Positions 10,476 to 21,303 of a DNA stretch of 64,000 bases are shown piece by piece. The number at the start of each line of letters is the position of its first letter. Within the stretch, counting starts at the first letter, position 1. Source of the DNA: Rhabditoides inermis (taxonomy: Eukaryota > Nematoda > Chromadorea > Rhabditida > Rhabditidae); NCBI GenBank assembly GCA_963966185.1, contig CAWZYM010000392.1, positions 263,501-327,500 of the forward strand. Reading direction: 5' to 3'. The translations under genes were made by a program, and so were the position numbers. A model generated the notes under the pieces. The model was not told the DNA's origin and searched no databases. It saw nothing but the letters and a program-made list of their open reading frames with translations.

Positions 10476-12932
10476 CTACAGCTGGTTGAGTGGCTCTGCC
10501 TGCTCTTCATTTCCGTTCTCGTCCTTTCCCTTTTCCCGCACCGACAGCTGACGACGGAAAGAGCTGCGCATGTTCCTCTTAGACCTGCAAAATACATTAC
10601 TCTCTTTTTCCACATCTTTCTGTTCTCTACCTCCTGATGGACTTCCTCGCATATACGGCATTTCTCATGATGCCGGTCTTGTTCGCCTCTAACTTTGCAT
10701 CTTCCGCACACCGCTCAAAGAACTCTAAATACATTATTGCGGAAAAGAGATGTGTTGGTTGACCTCTGAGTGCGTGTACATCTGGCATGATGTGTTCTTG
10801 CAACTCGCTGATCTGTGCTCCGCTCAGCTTGAGGGCGGTTTCCAGGTGGGCGAGCGCCTTCTCAGCCGCCTGCAATCGGTTGCACGATTGAGCTGTCACT
10901 CTGCGCTCACCATCAGCTGCATCTCGGCTCCCATGCGCGCATTCAGCTGGTCTCGCAGCTCAGCCTCCGTCATCTCCTTCTGCTCGTTCACTTCCTGTAA
11001 CCACAAAGTCCATCCACGCCTTTCTCCAGGCTCCTCACCTTGAGAGTGCACATGAGTTCCTTTGTCTGCTGTGTGTAGTACTGGCGCTCCTTCTCCAGAT
11101 CACAGGTCTTCAGCTCGTTCAGCTTCAGCCTATAGCAGGCTATTTAACTGATATTGTGGCTAAAACTCACATCTGTTCGATCTTGTCCTTCTCGGTCTCG
11201 AGACAGTGTGTCTTGGTCTCGATCTCCAATAGCCTATTCTTCAACTGGCAGGTGGTTGAGGATAAGTTCTGGTTTTCGAGAAGGAATTGCTCTCTACAAT
11301 AAAATATCTTCTCCATCCTCTCGTTATATTTTTTCTCACCTCTCCCTTAGAATTGACTGAAGCTGATCCTGCACCTTTTCTTTCTCGATGTTTAGCGTCT
11401 GAATACAGCATTACTTTTCTTTACAACGCGTATTCCTACCTCCATGTTATTCTGGAGATGCTCTGTCTTCAAATTCAGCGAGATTTTCTCGTTCTCTAGA
11501 GTAATCTTTGTTTCGTTCGTGAGACGTAGTTCGCTAAACATGGTGCTTTGTGATGGAAACACTCACTCCACCTACTTCTTGACGCCCTGCAGGTCGTCCT
11601 TGAGCTTCTTGGTGGTGCGGATGAGCTTCTCCCTTTCCTCCTCCAGCTCCTGCTTCACCTTGGTGAGCTCGAGTGCCCTATCGTGCTCCACCTGTCGGGC
11701 GGTCACCTCCTCCTGCAGCCTCTCCTCGTAACCCTGCAACCACACCGTTCTCTCCCCTCTCCCTCCCTGTCCACCTTCTTCTCCTCGTTCAGCATGATCC
11801 TCCTCGACTCCAGCTCGCGGATCATCGACTCGCCTGTGAGAGTGTTCTTGAACGAGCTGCAACCCGACTCGATGACACGTGTGCCCCTCTGTGCTCCTCA
11901 CATCTTGGTTGCCTCCCGGAGTGCGGTGAGCCACGCGTCCTGCTGTGCTGCGTCGGGAGCTGCGAGGACGACTGCCTGTGCGAACTGGGGGTGGGCGACG
12001 AGGAGACAGTGACGGCGGCCCGCGTCCCCTCCACACACGATCGAACACCCGATCAGAGGGATCACGCCCTGCAAACAGCATAGTCAAACTATCAACAACA
12101 CTTCTGTATCTATTTACCTTCGGATGAAGGTTGATGCGGCGGGTCTTCTCGAAGGTGCGCTGGTTGCGGGGCGCGTAGTAGAGCAGGAAACACTCTTTGA
12201 GAATGAAGAACCTAAACATTTCAATGCATATCTTTTCTCTGTGACTTATTTTACCTCTTGGTCCATTTTGCGGGTCGGTTGTTCTTCTTGTGCTTCTTGT
12301 GGAGCAGTCCGAAGTGCTGCACACCCAGCACGGGTCCTCCCTCGGAGTCCCTCCCAGAGTCAGGCGTCATGTCGTAGACGTTCTCCTCGCGACGACGACC
12401 CAGGTTTGAGAACTGAAGACGATGCGATGAGTGAAAGAGGGGAATGAGGTGATCATTTACTGCCAGTACGGGAGATGGTGTGGTTGTGCTGCGCGATTCT
12501 CCTTCTTTGCGCGGTAAGTGCTTCGTTCTATCCTCCTCTCCCCTGAACTCCTTCCTCCCTCCATCATAGTATCTATAGGTAGGTGCCGCGACCGCACCGG
12601 CTCCACTCATTTCCATCCCCTACGCAGAGACCCGTGCAAAACACGTTGTGTCACTCATGCAGTACATATATGAGGTGAGATTCGAATCTCTCTCTCTCTC
12701 TCTCTCTCTCCCCCCTCCCTCCCTCCCTCCAACACTTCCGTTCAGACTTACCTCAAGCAGAGAGATGGAATCTACGATCAAGTCAACAAATGAATGCAAT
12801 GGAATGATTACAGTATAAAATGTTACTTACCTGAAAAGAGAGACTCCTGAGAATTCCCTTTTTCTCCTTGTTGTGTTGCTGAGTGGAGGGAGGCGATACT
12901 TTCTCGCCTCGTTTCGGCGGTTTCGGGTCCAT
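10476..12932 (-). CDS. PH-domain and coiled-coil protein (PLEKHD1-like)
   Basis: The ATG at 12932 opens MDPKPPKRGEKVSPPS; exon 1 ends at 12834 (phase 0) and joins GMEMSGAG from 12619. A PH domain follows: FGLLHKKHKKN, the RFFILKECFLLYYAP strand pair, INLHPKGVIPLIGCSI, and a closing helix DAAQQDAWLTALREATK (about 12330-11900). The rest (11880-10680) is a long heptad-rich coiled coil with Glu/Lys/Leu/Gln repeats. It ends in a basic tail, SKRNMRSSFRRQLSVREKG, and a stop at 10476. A PH domain followed by a coiled coil is the arrangement of pleckstrin homology domain family D member 1. PH domains bind phosphoinositides or proteins at membranes; the role here is inferred only from architecture. Several introns are only about 45-50 bp. 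An intron at 12833-12620 contains a CT array. Confidence 0.75.
12690..12730. repeat. (CT)n / (CCCT)n microsatellite in PLEKHD1-like intron 1
   Basis: CT dinucleotides followed by CCCT-type repeats on the plus strand, which is GA-rich in the sense orientation of the host gene. Confidence 0.9.
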
Positions 12933-13113
12933 TCTGAAAGGGCCAAAATGAAATGGGACTGTGAATGCAGGAATACATTAGGATTGGATTAGTGCAAGTG
13001 AGAGCGAGAGAATATCAGCGAATGCGAGTGATATCTGCAAGATCGCACAGCGAAATTTGCATATTTGACCCAAATTCACTCTCGTTCATATGGCGTGTTT
13101 ACGCACGCGCAGC

Positions 13114-13160
<47 letters not shown>

Positions 13161-13392
13161 GGGTGACAGGTGGGACAAGCACGCTCTCACTCCCTGGACT
13201 ATCACATGCATCATTAGCACTTGTTGTGTTGAGTGAGTACTATATGATCTCCACGTATACGGTATAACAAATCCCCGGTAACAGGTCGTCGACGAGCAGG
13301 TTGAATAGAAAGCGGACCGCTCGCGGGGTGATTACAGCAATACTATAAAGAGACATCGACATGCCTCACTGGAACCAGCTAGTACATCCACC
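12933..13392. other. Divergent intergenic region with a (GA)n array
   Basis: It separates the minus-strand PLEKHD1-like gene from the plus-strand secreted-protein gene. A (GA)n array occupies 13119-13156. No coding exon is seen. Promoters for both directions are expected here but no motif is certain. Confidence 0.65.
13119..13156. repeat. (GA)n microsatellite
   Basis: Uninterrupted GA dinucleotides in the divergent intergenic region. Confidence 0.95.
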
Positions 13393-13995
13393 ATGCGAGC
13401 ACTCTGTCCCGTACTTGCCCTCCTCGTCTTTCACGCTACAGCCGACAAGAGTGGGACGCTACGATTGTATTTTTAGAAACTATGTATTTTCAGACATTGT
13501 TGTGGATTCCGCTATCATAAAAGAATACCGTTCGATTTTGAAGAACAATACTCTGGATGAGCAGACGAGGGAATCGGCGTTGAACGCCATCGATATAAAG
13601 CAGAGCAAGGAGGTGCAGGGGAAGCTGAGTGTCATCAAGGAGAAGAGTGGGTTGACACCCATGAACAATGCGAGTGAGACTGTTGCTACAGAAGCGAAAA
13701 AGAATGCTGCATTCGCGGCAGCAGTGGCGAGAATCGATGTGAAAGTAGTGGACGAATACAAGAAGATCAAACAGGTAAGTCGTTCACATTCCGTGACTTG
13801 TAACACATATTCTATCAGGATATAAATCTCTTAAAGAAGAAAAAGAAGAGAGCTCTGAAAAAGTTCCTCGCAGCACATCCTGATCTCAAGGTGATCATAT
13901 TTTCACAGAATATTTCATGTATTCAAATTTAGGCAAGACTGGACTCTCTCAAAAAGACTAAACAAGGCGGAAATAAGAAGAAACTATCCACGTAA
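13393..13995 (+). CDS. Small secreted helical protein (possibly SXP/RAL-2-like)
   Basis: The ATG at 13393 gives the signal peptide MRALCPVLALLVFHATA. A donor at about 13451 (..GACAAGA|gtgggac) joins in phase to an exon starting near 13493 (IVVDSAIIKEYRSILKNN). Later exons add DINLLKKKKKRALKKF and ARLDSLKKTKQGGNKK; the stop TAA is at 13993. The mature protein is about 140 residues, Lys- and Ala-rich, predicted mostly helical, without cysteines. Secreted helical proteins with an EY..I..N..L..E pattern include the nematode SXP/RAL-2 (DUF148) family; the resemblance is suggestive only. The first donor is weak and an alternative is possible. The stop lies 44 bases from the stop of the convergent transporter gene, so the 3' UTRs probably overlap; an aataaa lies at about 14024. 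Confidence 0.65.
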
Positions 13996-14039
13996 CTGAT
14001 TGTAATGTATTTATCATGTATATAAATAAAACTATGTAC

Positions 14040-16140
14040 TCAGATAGAAAACGGTGAGCAGAGGGAAGGGTCGTCCCAGATAGACACATTCCGCCATCGA
14101 CCACAACAGTTGACACTGCCGCCCATGCGAGTGAACGACACACCATGTGTGAAATACTGAAAGACGCTCCAACTATTCCATCACTTCTTTCTCCCTTACC
14201 TTGATGTAGCAGGGTGCCTCCATCTCAGCGCCCAGTAGCTTGTCGAATGCTGTCGTCGTCGCTATACATCCACCCACAACACCTGCATAGAAGAATATAA
14301 ATTTGAACTTGTAGACCCGCACTCACCAAGCACCATCACTCCCACAATAGCCGCTGTCTTCCATGCGTCGTTGTACATGAACATGCTACGAGAAACTGTG
14401 ATAAGGTACGAACACGAAAGCTCACTCTACGACGGTGACTGTTGTATTGTCCGGGTCTGCCTTAGAGGCCTGTCCGGCTCGGATGAGTGTCTCCCGCTTT
14501 CTCTCTCCCGATGAAAGAGCGAGGTAGAAGAGTCCCGGCCATACTAGACACAGGGCAGTTATGAACGAACCACCGATCTGAACAAAGAATCAAAAGGATT
14601 GTGTGAAGTTCTAACCAGATCGAGGAAGACTCCGAATCGCGGGACGGTGAGGGCGGAGAAGACCGTGAACCACAGTAGACAACTACGCACCAGAAGATTG
14701 CGGGTGGAGAAGGCTGAAAGGCAACAGTTTCCGTGTCATTGAAGGTGCGTACGTTGTCTAGCCTTGGCTCCGAGCCAGCTCTCGGCGCCATGTGCGAGTG
14801 GGGAGAAGTAGATGACATAGGCAGCTATGGTGTGCACAGATATGAGAAAAGTCACACTCTGCTGCATCCAGTTCACCTCAAATACAACTTTTTTTACACA
14901 CACTTTCTTAAAACCTTACCTGGATGGAGTTGATGATAGTGTCTCCCATGCTGTTTCCATACACGTAATATCCAAGTAGAGCGACAGGGGAATAGAGAAG
15001 AAAGTAGAGTACTGAACGGTGAGTGTGATATATCGATACAACAATCGCTTACCTGCGTAGCTGAGATAAACGCTCCTTGCGAAGTCACTCGGTCGCTTCA
15101 TCTCCATCTAAACTGACGCTGGTACAGTAGTCGCATGCACGATACCTGAATAGTGGGGAATGCAGCTTGTCCTCCATAGCTGAACATGATAGTTCCAAAC
15201 GCGAGAGACATCGAGGCAAGACTGGATGATGTGGACGAGTGATCAGCCATCTGAATTTTCGTCGATACCATAATACTTTGAAGACGTACCGGTGCGCAAA
15301 CAGTTCCATCGTGTACACTCGCAGTCACAATCACAACGACAGCTATGGCAGTGGCCAGTGAGGCAACGAGACCAATCCACCTATGAGGGATACTATAAGA
15401 AGACAAGAGAAACGAAGGTACTCACCCGACATCTTTGAGACTGCGAAACATGACAAGAGGCCAGAGTGCGAGACCGAGTAGAACAAGAACGGCACACTGG
15501 ACACAGCAACAATACACTCTGATTCTGACCTTCTCACCTTGTTGATGTGCACTCCGAAGTTTCCATTGATGAACATCTCGACATTGTTGGCGGTTAGAAG
15601 CAGAACAACAACGAGTGTACCGGTCGATGTGATGTATAGCATGACATTGAGTATCCTCTCTCCGACTGCCCCGAACGAGTGTCGTGCCAGGTCGGTGAAG
15701 GGAGTGCCGGTGTGTTGCTGCCTCAGCTCCGGCCAGCGACGCTACAACGCAGTCAGATACAAGGAAGTCAGACGACAGAAGGACAACTCGAACCACTCGC
15801 GATCGAATGTGGATGACACACTGTCACTGTCACTCTCCACACTGTCACTCTCCCGTCTCCTCACCCTCATGATGACTAGACTGTCCCCGAGGAGGGCGGA
15901 TGAGAAGGCGGCTGCGGTGGCGCACACGAGCGACGCGATTGATCCGAACACGACTCCTCCTTGTATCATGGCGACTGGAAGGGCCATGAGACCCGCACCC
16001 GCCATGTCTCCCACGAGGAAACAAGCAGCCAGCAGCCACCCGATTCCCCCTGCATGCTCCTCCTCAACTGTCTCCTATTACCAAACTAGAAAGTTCTCAC
16101 TCACTTGTGGGTGTTTGAGCGTGTAGCTGCGTCGTGTCAT
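14040..16140 (-). CDS. Amino-acid transporter, SLC36/Aa_trans family
   Basis: The start ATG is at 16140 (MTRRSYTLKHPQ). An apparent 30-bp intron (16075-16104) joins ETVEEEHAGGIGWLLAACF. The first membrane helix region VGDMAGAGLMALPVAMIQGG is the typical opening of the Aa_trans fold. It is followed by about ten further hydrophobic segments (GVVFGSIASLVCATAAAFSS, NVMLYITSTGTLVVVLLL, WIGLVASLATAIAVVVIV and others) and RRWPELRQQH...PFTDLARHSFG, characteristic of the animal proton-coupled amino acid/AVT-like group. The last exon ends ...DPSLCSPFSI with TGA at 14042-14040. Likely a multipass membrane carrier of small neutral amino acids; substrate not determinable. The intron at 15742-15864 carries an inverted copy of part of the neighbouring kinase exon. 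Confidence 0.85.
15773..15823 (-). repeat. Inverted partial copy of a kinase exon inside a transporter intron
   Basis: 51 bases here match 18483-18533 with one mismatch (cgacag a/g a, then 43 identical bases starting ggacaactcgaaccactcgc). At 18483 the sequence is coding on the plus strand in the kinase gene. Here it lies in the intron of a minus-strand gene, so it is antisense to that gene. It is followed by a small 'cactgtcactctccaca' duplication. Confidence 0.9.
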
Positions 16141-16729
16141 CCCGCGTGGACCACTGCAATCAGGGCGTCCTTATATGGCAGGAAATGTCCACCGCTACTC
16201 TTTTCTCTCAACCAGTTCATTCAGGCTCACGCGACCACCATTTCTCATCGCACGCGCACCAGATGCCAGCAATTATTGCATTTTTCGACGCGGGGTGTTG
16301 AAAGTGAAGCTGGTTCGATCAGCGGAGATTTATAGGGGGACATAAGGCTGTCACGTGACAAGACGCGAAAATACACACATGTTTATGGTTTTGGCGAATT
16401 TCGAGCCGATTCGTCAGAGAAATAATCGAATATTCACGAGACGAGTGAAACAAGATCCAGAATTAGCGGGTGATTGTAAATGTATGTGGCGGGGTGTGTA
16501 TGTGTGACAGGAGAGTGGATGGTTGTGGATGATCCGAGGCCAGCTAGACCGGGAAGACATGGGAGACGAGGGGAGGAGATGCTATCGCAAGCAGGAATAA
16601 CACAGCTGCGCGAAATAACACATGTACATTTGCATGCGCCGTGCAGTCACATGGGATTGAAGATTGATGGAGACATTGGGGGATTCCTGTCATTGCCCTT
16701 TTTCTCTCGTAGCCGAGCGGTCAGCCAGG
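16141..16729. other. Divergent intergenic region, transporter / kinase
   Basis: About 590 bases between the transporter start and the kinase start. No exon-like frame is convincing and no repeat was found. Presumed promoters for both. Confidence 0.6.
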
Positions 16730-17221
16730 ATGGTGCGTGAAATGACAGACATGAAGATCGGTATCGGGACCATAGTGCGCAAGAAGTACCAGGTATCAGT
16801 GTTACGCTAACTGATCCGCTACCTGGTGCTATCAAGGTGATCCGTCGCATTGGCGAGGGAGGATTCGGTGCCATATACGAGGCTGTGCTCTTCGAAAATC
16901 CGCAGGTGGGCGGGGCTTAGAGGGGCGTGGCATCGGTCTGTTTCAGGTGCATGTGGCGATCAAGGCGGAGCCGTGCGGTGCGAAAGAAGAGGAGCTGGTG
17001 AAGATGGAAGTGACTGTTCTCAACGTGGGTCTCCCATTCATCTTCACCCAACCCATCACAGGTGCTTCGCGAGGTGAACGCCAAACACGCGTGTCGTCTG
17101 ATATCGAGTGGAAAGGCCGACAACTACAACTACTTCATCATGAATCTCCTCGGACCGTCGCTCTCCGATGTGAGGAAAACCATCCGAGCCAGTGCTGCCA
17201 GGGACAAGGAGAAGGGGGTAG

Positions 17222-17271
<50 letters not shown>

Positions 17272-18797
17272 GAAAGAAAAAAGAAAGAAATAAAGAAAAG
17301 AGAATGTAGTGAGAAAGTGTTTGCTTCAGGCAGGCGAGCTCACTCTCTACTCGCAGCTGATGATTGGAATCCAGGCAGTCGATGCTCTCAAGGAGCTGCA
17401 CTGCACTGGGTACACAATGTTTTGCGTTTAAACCAATTTGACTTGCATGTTCATGATCCAATTTCAAACTTCATGAAATGTGTTGTAGCTACATCCACCG
17501 CGATGTGAAGCCGGGCAACTTCTCGGTGGGTCGGCTGCACTCGGAACACGCACACATCGTGTTCCTCATCGACTTCGGAATGTGCCGCAATCTCATGTAC
17601 AAGGTGCGAGGGTGCGAGGGAGACCGGGGTTGACATGCCATTCTCTCAGACAGAGGACGGAGCCCGCAAACTGCGTGAGCCGCGTCGCCAAGTCGTCTTC
17701 AAGGGAACCATGAGGTGCGTATCCTTTTCCTCCCCTCTCCTGTTACGCCACACAGATACATGTCCCCGAACTGCCACCGACAGGAGGACCCGTATAAGCA
17801 CGACGACCTATGGTCGCTGCTCTACTCTCTCATCGAGATCTTCCACGGCGACCTTCCATGGAAGGCGATGGAGAAGGAGGCGACTCGGCAGTGTAAGGAG
17901 GACAGCGAGGCGGACCTGCTCAAGCCCATGCCACCCGAGTGAGTCATCGCCATTTTCCAGCCACTCTCCCCCAGGTACACCATCATCGTGGCCCACCTGA
18001 AGAAGCTGGCGTACGGCCGCGAGCCCGACTACGCACTCATCCGGGCCTGCTTCGCACAGGTCTACCACAGGAACGGGTACGGGGTGAGTGAGTGTTCAAT
18101 CCCGGAGGGACGAAGGATGAGACGTTGTTGTGTGCAGAAGGGCCGCGTGCTGGACTGGGTGCGCGGCGGCAAGTACGCCCATCTGTTCCCCGGATGCGGC
18201 ACACTGTGAGTCCCCTCCCCCTCGCCCATCCCAACCACTCTCCTTCCAGCACCACCGCGCTCGACAACCACGCACAGAAACACATGAAACACGTGCGTTC
18301 CACCTCACTCGCATGCACAATTCACTTCAGCTGGTGTGTGAGGGGGTGCGGAAGAAGGACGACGCTCAGCCGGCGATGGTGGTCGAAGTGCCGGCGCCGG
18401 ACAGCGAGATCAAGCTGGAGGCTGTGGAGGAGGTGGAAGGAGAGGGAGAGGAGAGAGGGCATAGATGTGTGTGCAGGATCCGCGACAGGAGGACAACTCG
18501 AACCACTCGCGATCGAATGTGGATGACACACTGGAACAGGTGGACGACATGAAACGGGCCGAAAACAGCCAGTCGGAGATCGACCACAACAACAATGTGC
18601 GATAGAGAGAGGGGGGGGGGAGAAAGAGAGAGAGAGACAAAGAGAGAGGGGGGGAAAAAGATGCCATATTTCAGACCGAGAGGACGCAGTTCAGCATCAA
18701 GGACCTGCTGCGGGTATTAGACCATAATTGTATCTATATAATAGTCCATATTTAGCGCCGCTCCAAAGAGAGGGACAATGACGACAACGACAACTAA
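16730..18797 (+). CDS. Tau-tubulin kinase-like Ser/Thr kinase (CK1 superfamily)
   Basis: The ATG at 16730 (MVREMTDMKIGIGTIV) joins through exons 16730-16792, 16837-16905, 16947-17024, 17062-17217, 17330-17409, 17489-17603, 17650-17714, 17756-17938, 17975-18083, 18138-18205, 18250-18292, 18331-18432, 18477-18596, 18675-18713 and 18756-18797. Kinase motifs are all present: glycine loop GEGGFGAIYEA, VAIKAE lysine, IHRDVKPGNF catalytic loop, LIDFGMCRN, and the family-typical KGTMRYMSPNCH activation segment. The C-terminal tail is short, acidic and Asn/Asp-rich. This is the TTBK branch of the CK1 superfamily, greatly expanded in nematodes, so one-to-one orthology is not claimed. A GA array sits just after the donor at 17218. 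The stop is 85 bases from the convergent ODC stop. Confidence 0.93.
17228..17265. repeat. (GA)n microsatellite at a kinase intron donor
   Basis: Starts about 10 bases after the donor 'gtaggg' at 17218; GA in the sense orientation. Confidence 0.95.
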
Positions 18798-18882
18798 ACA
18801 TTCACTCTGTGTTGCAATTAAAAACGATACTAACATTTTATTGCCATGTAACAGTGGAATGTGTAAGTGTGGCCGGTGTTGT

Positions 18883-19641
18883 TCAGAGGAACTCGGCGAT
18901 CTCGTTCCACGTGTGGTTGCTGACCACGTAGATCTGCTGCGGACGCGCGAAGCCGTTGAAGGTGGTGGACGCGGCCGAAGTGTACGCACCCATGTTGTCG
19001 TACCTCATCCAGTCACCCACGTCCAGACGACGCAACGAACGGTTCTCCTGTAAGAGAGGGATTGGAGGGAGAGAGAGGAGAGGCGGTGGGAGCACGAACC
19101 TCGATCATATCGAGGCTGTCACAAGTCGGTCCCCAGATGGTCGTAGAGAATTCCTCGCCCTTCTCCTCCTGCAATGGTATTCATGAATTGATGAGTGGGG
19201 TTGGGAGAGAAGCGGCAGGTTTGTGGTACTCACAAAGAGCGGCTCTCCGATGGGATGAACGTGATCGAAGAGGATGCAGTTGAACGAGCCGTACACGCCG
19301 TCGTTGAGGTAGTACATGAAGCCGTCGCGGTCACCGTCCTTCTCTAGAAATATGAAGAGGTTGTCACCCGATCATACATTCTTCTCACTCAGTCTTCACT
19401 CACCATCCTTGGTGATCTTGCTGGCAGGGACCTGCGTGGCGGTGATGACATTGGCGACGAGGGTGAAGGGAGAGGCGGCGAAGAAGCGGCCAGGCTCTGC
19501 GATGAGACGCACACTCGGCTCCGGGAAGAACTCCTCCACTGCCGCCGAGATGAGGCGCGCGATTTCCTCGAAAGAGATGTGGTGCTCGGCACCCGGGAAG
19601 CCACCTCCCATGTCAACCAGTTCCATCCTGCAAAGAGCACA

Positions 19642-19700
<59 letters not shown>

Positions 19701-20661
19701 GAGACAGAGATCCTCACTTGTGTCCCATGGCGGTTCCGATGTCGAACAGATTGCGCGCATGCATGATGGCAGTGCGGTAGGCCGACGGGTCGTTGCAGCC
19801 AGATCCCACGTGGAAGCTGCAACACAGTCACGTCCTCTTTTCCCTCTTCCCCCTGTCCACTCACCTCACTCCGCACACGTTCACTCCCATGGCGCTGGCC
19901 TGCTGTAGGAGTCGCGGGGCAGCCGTCATCGGCTCTGCTCCGAACTTGAGGTTGAGGGGGCAGGTGGCGGTGGGGTCGGAGACTGCGATGCGCAAGATCA
20001 TCTCGGCGCTCTCGTGCAGCGACGCCACCTTGGACAGCTCCTCCAGGTTGTCGAACGTCATCATCTGCACGCCTCGCTTCTCGGCGTGCTTGATGAAGCT
20101 GCGCGTCTTGCATGGGTTGGCGTAGATGATGCGGTTGCTCTCGATGCCCATGTCCATCACGATGTCGATCTCCTCCTTGGACGCGCAGTCGAATCCCACT
20201 CCGAGGGCTGCCAGCGTGCGCAGAAGCACGCGGTCATTGTTGCACTTGACTGCGTAGAACGGCTGAAAAACATACGGTTGGCTGGTAGTTACTGTTGCAT
20301 CACCATTGCTCAATCAAACACCATCATTTTTTATCAGTGCTCAGACAGCGCTATGCTAGCCCACTTATCAAAAAATCTATGTTTGCAGAAGCGTACTTTG
20401 CGCTCATCTCGGCTTGAGATTTCTTATCACTAGGGTCATACGAGACATTGAATGGCTGGAAATAAAGTATCCATTTACAGAACAATGCAACATGCAGTTT
20501 TCGAACAACTACGCAGGCACAAGATTGAAGTTTGTGATATTGATTATACCTCGATCTGGGGAAGAGACGTCTTCCAGAGACGGTGACGGGCCATGAGCTG
20601 GTCGATGTTCATCAGAATGAAAGCGTCATCCACATCCTGGAATGGTGAAAAATGCTTCAGC

Positions 20662-20692
<31 letters not shown>

Positions 20693-20814
20693 ATCTTCTC
20701 ACCCACCTGGGCAGTCCTGTAGTCGGCGATGGTGCGTGAGATGGCGACAGCATCGATGGGCTGGTCGAAGACGGCCACCTTGGTGTCTCCGATGATCTCC
20801 TTGCGGGTGTTCAT
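18883..20814 (-). CDS. odc-1: Ornithine decarboxylase
   Basis: Catalyses PLP-dependent conversion of ornithine to putrescine, the committed step of polyamine synthesis, as a cytosolic dimer. Exons on the complement: 20814-20707, 20636-20550, 20262-19865, 19816-19718, 19627-19404, 19343-19234, 19168-19100, 19047-18883. Visible motifs: PFYAVKCN with the PLP lysine, [26 protein letters not shown], the DMGGGFPG phosphate-binding glycines, the IAEPGRFF glutamate/arginine, WGPTCDSLD with the active-site cysteine, and [13 protein letters not shown] near the C-terminus. The start [17 protein letters not shown] at 20814 is the first ATG after the leader's upstream frame. About 420 residues, a normal family length. 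No long PEST-like C-terminal extension is seen; the protein ends EIAEFL soon after the substrate-site region. The upstream frame in the leader suggests translational control. Confidence 0.97.
19648..19700. repeat. (GA)n microsatellite in an ODC intron
   Basis: GA on the plus strand, which is CT in the sense of the ODC transcript, upstream of the acceptor at 19628. It may serve as an extended polypyrimidine tract. Confidence 0.95.
20661..20690. repeat. (CT)n microsatellite in an ODC intron
   Basis: CT on the plus strand, GA in the sense of the ODC transcript, shortly after the donor at 20706. Confidence 0.95.
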
Positions 20815-20863
20815 GGTCGATGTGTGCGTGATTGGTGTGAGCGTGGGTGTTTCGGGGGCAGAT

Positions 20864-21076
20864 CTACCAAGGGGGCTTGGCAGTGTTGTAGTCGAAGACC
20901 TTGTCGGAGAGAGCGCAGTCGGCCGATGCGGACTGCGGCACCTGAAACACACCAATTCCCTTCATATCAGCTTCTCCTCTCTCTTTCCCCATCCCTCTCT
21001 TTTCCTCTTTCTCTCTCTCCTTCCTCTCTCTTTTACCATCCCTCTCTTTTCCCTCTTCCTCTCTCTCTCTTTCACC

Positions 21077-21139
<63 letters not shown>

Positions 21140-21303
21140 CGTACCTGTGTGTAGGTGTTAGTGGAAGCTGCTAGAGCGAGCGCGGGTGACGCCGCGTCTT
21201 CGCTGTCAGTCGACTGGATTTTCTGGCAATTGGAGGTCGATCCAAGCTCGCACCGCACTCCACTGACAAGTCTCAACGAAGAGGGCACTTGCCGTGGAAC
21301 GGT
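20864..21303 (-). promoter_or_regulatory. ODC leader upstream open frame ending Pro-Pro-Trp-stop, no AUG
   Basis: Two leader exons (complement of 21303-21146 and 20941-20864) join in phase 0 at a gtacgg donor and a ttcag acceptor. They give one open frame whose last residues are VFDYNTAKPPW, followed by TAG at 20866-20864, 49 bases before the ODC ATG. The frame contains no ATG, so translation would need a near-cognate codon; an ATC 50 codons before the stop and GTG/TTG codons further up are candidates. Upstream conserved frames with non-AUG starts are known in ODC-family homologues. In antizyme inhibitor, polyamine-dependent pausing at a PPW motif is known to control start choice. That this element acts in the same way is inference. 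Confidence 0.7.
20980..21135. repeat. CT-rich tract and (CT)n microsatellite in the ODC leader intron
   Basis: An irregular polypyrimidine stretch ending in an uninterrupted (CT)n from about 21081. It lies in the intron (20942-21145) that splits the upstream frame; GA-rich in the sense orientation. Confidence 0.9.

Noticed and set aside
15742..15864. Open minus-strand frame continuing through this segment of the transporter
   Set aside because: Splicing it out gives the expected ..IMR|RRWPEL.. family continuity, and the segment is a copy of a kinase exon in antisense.
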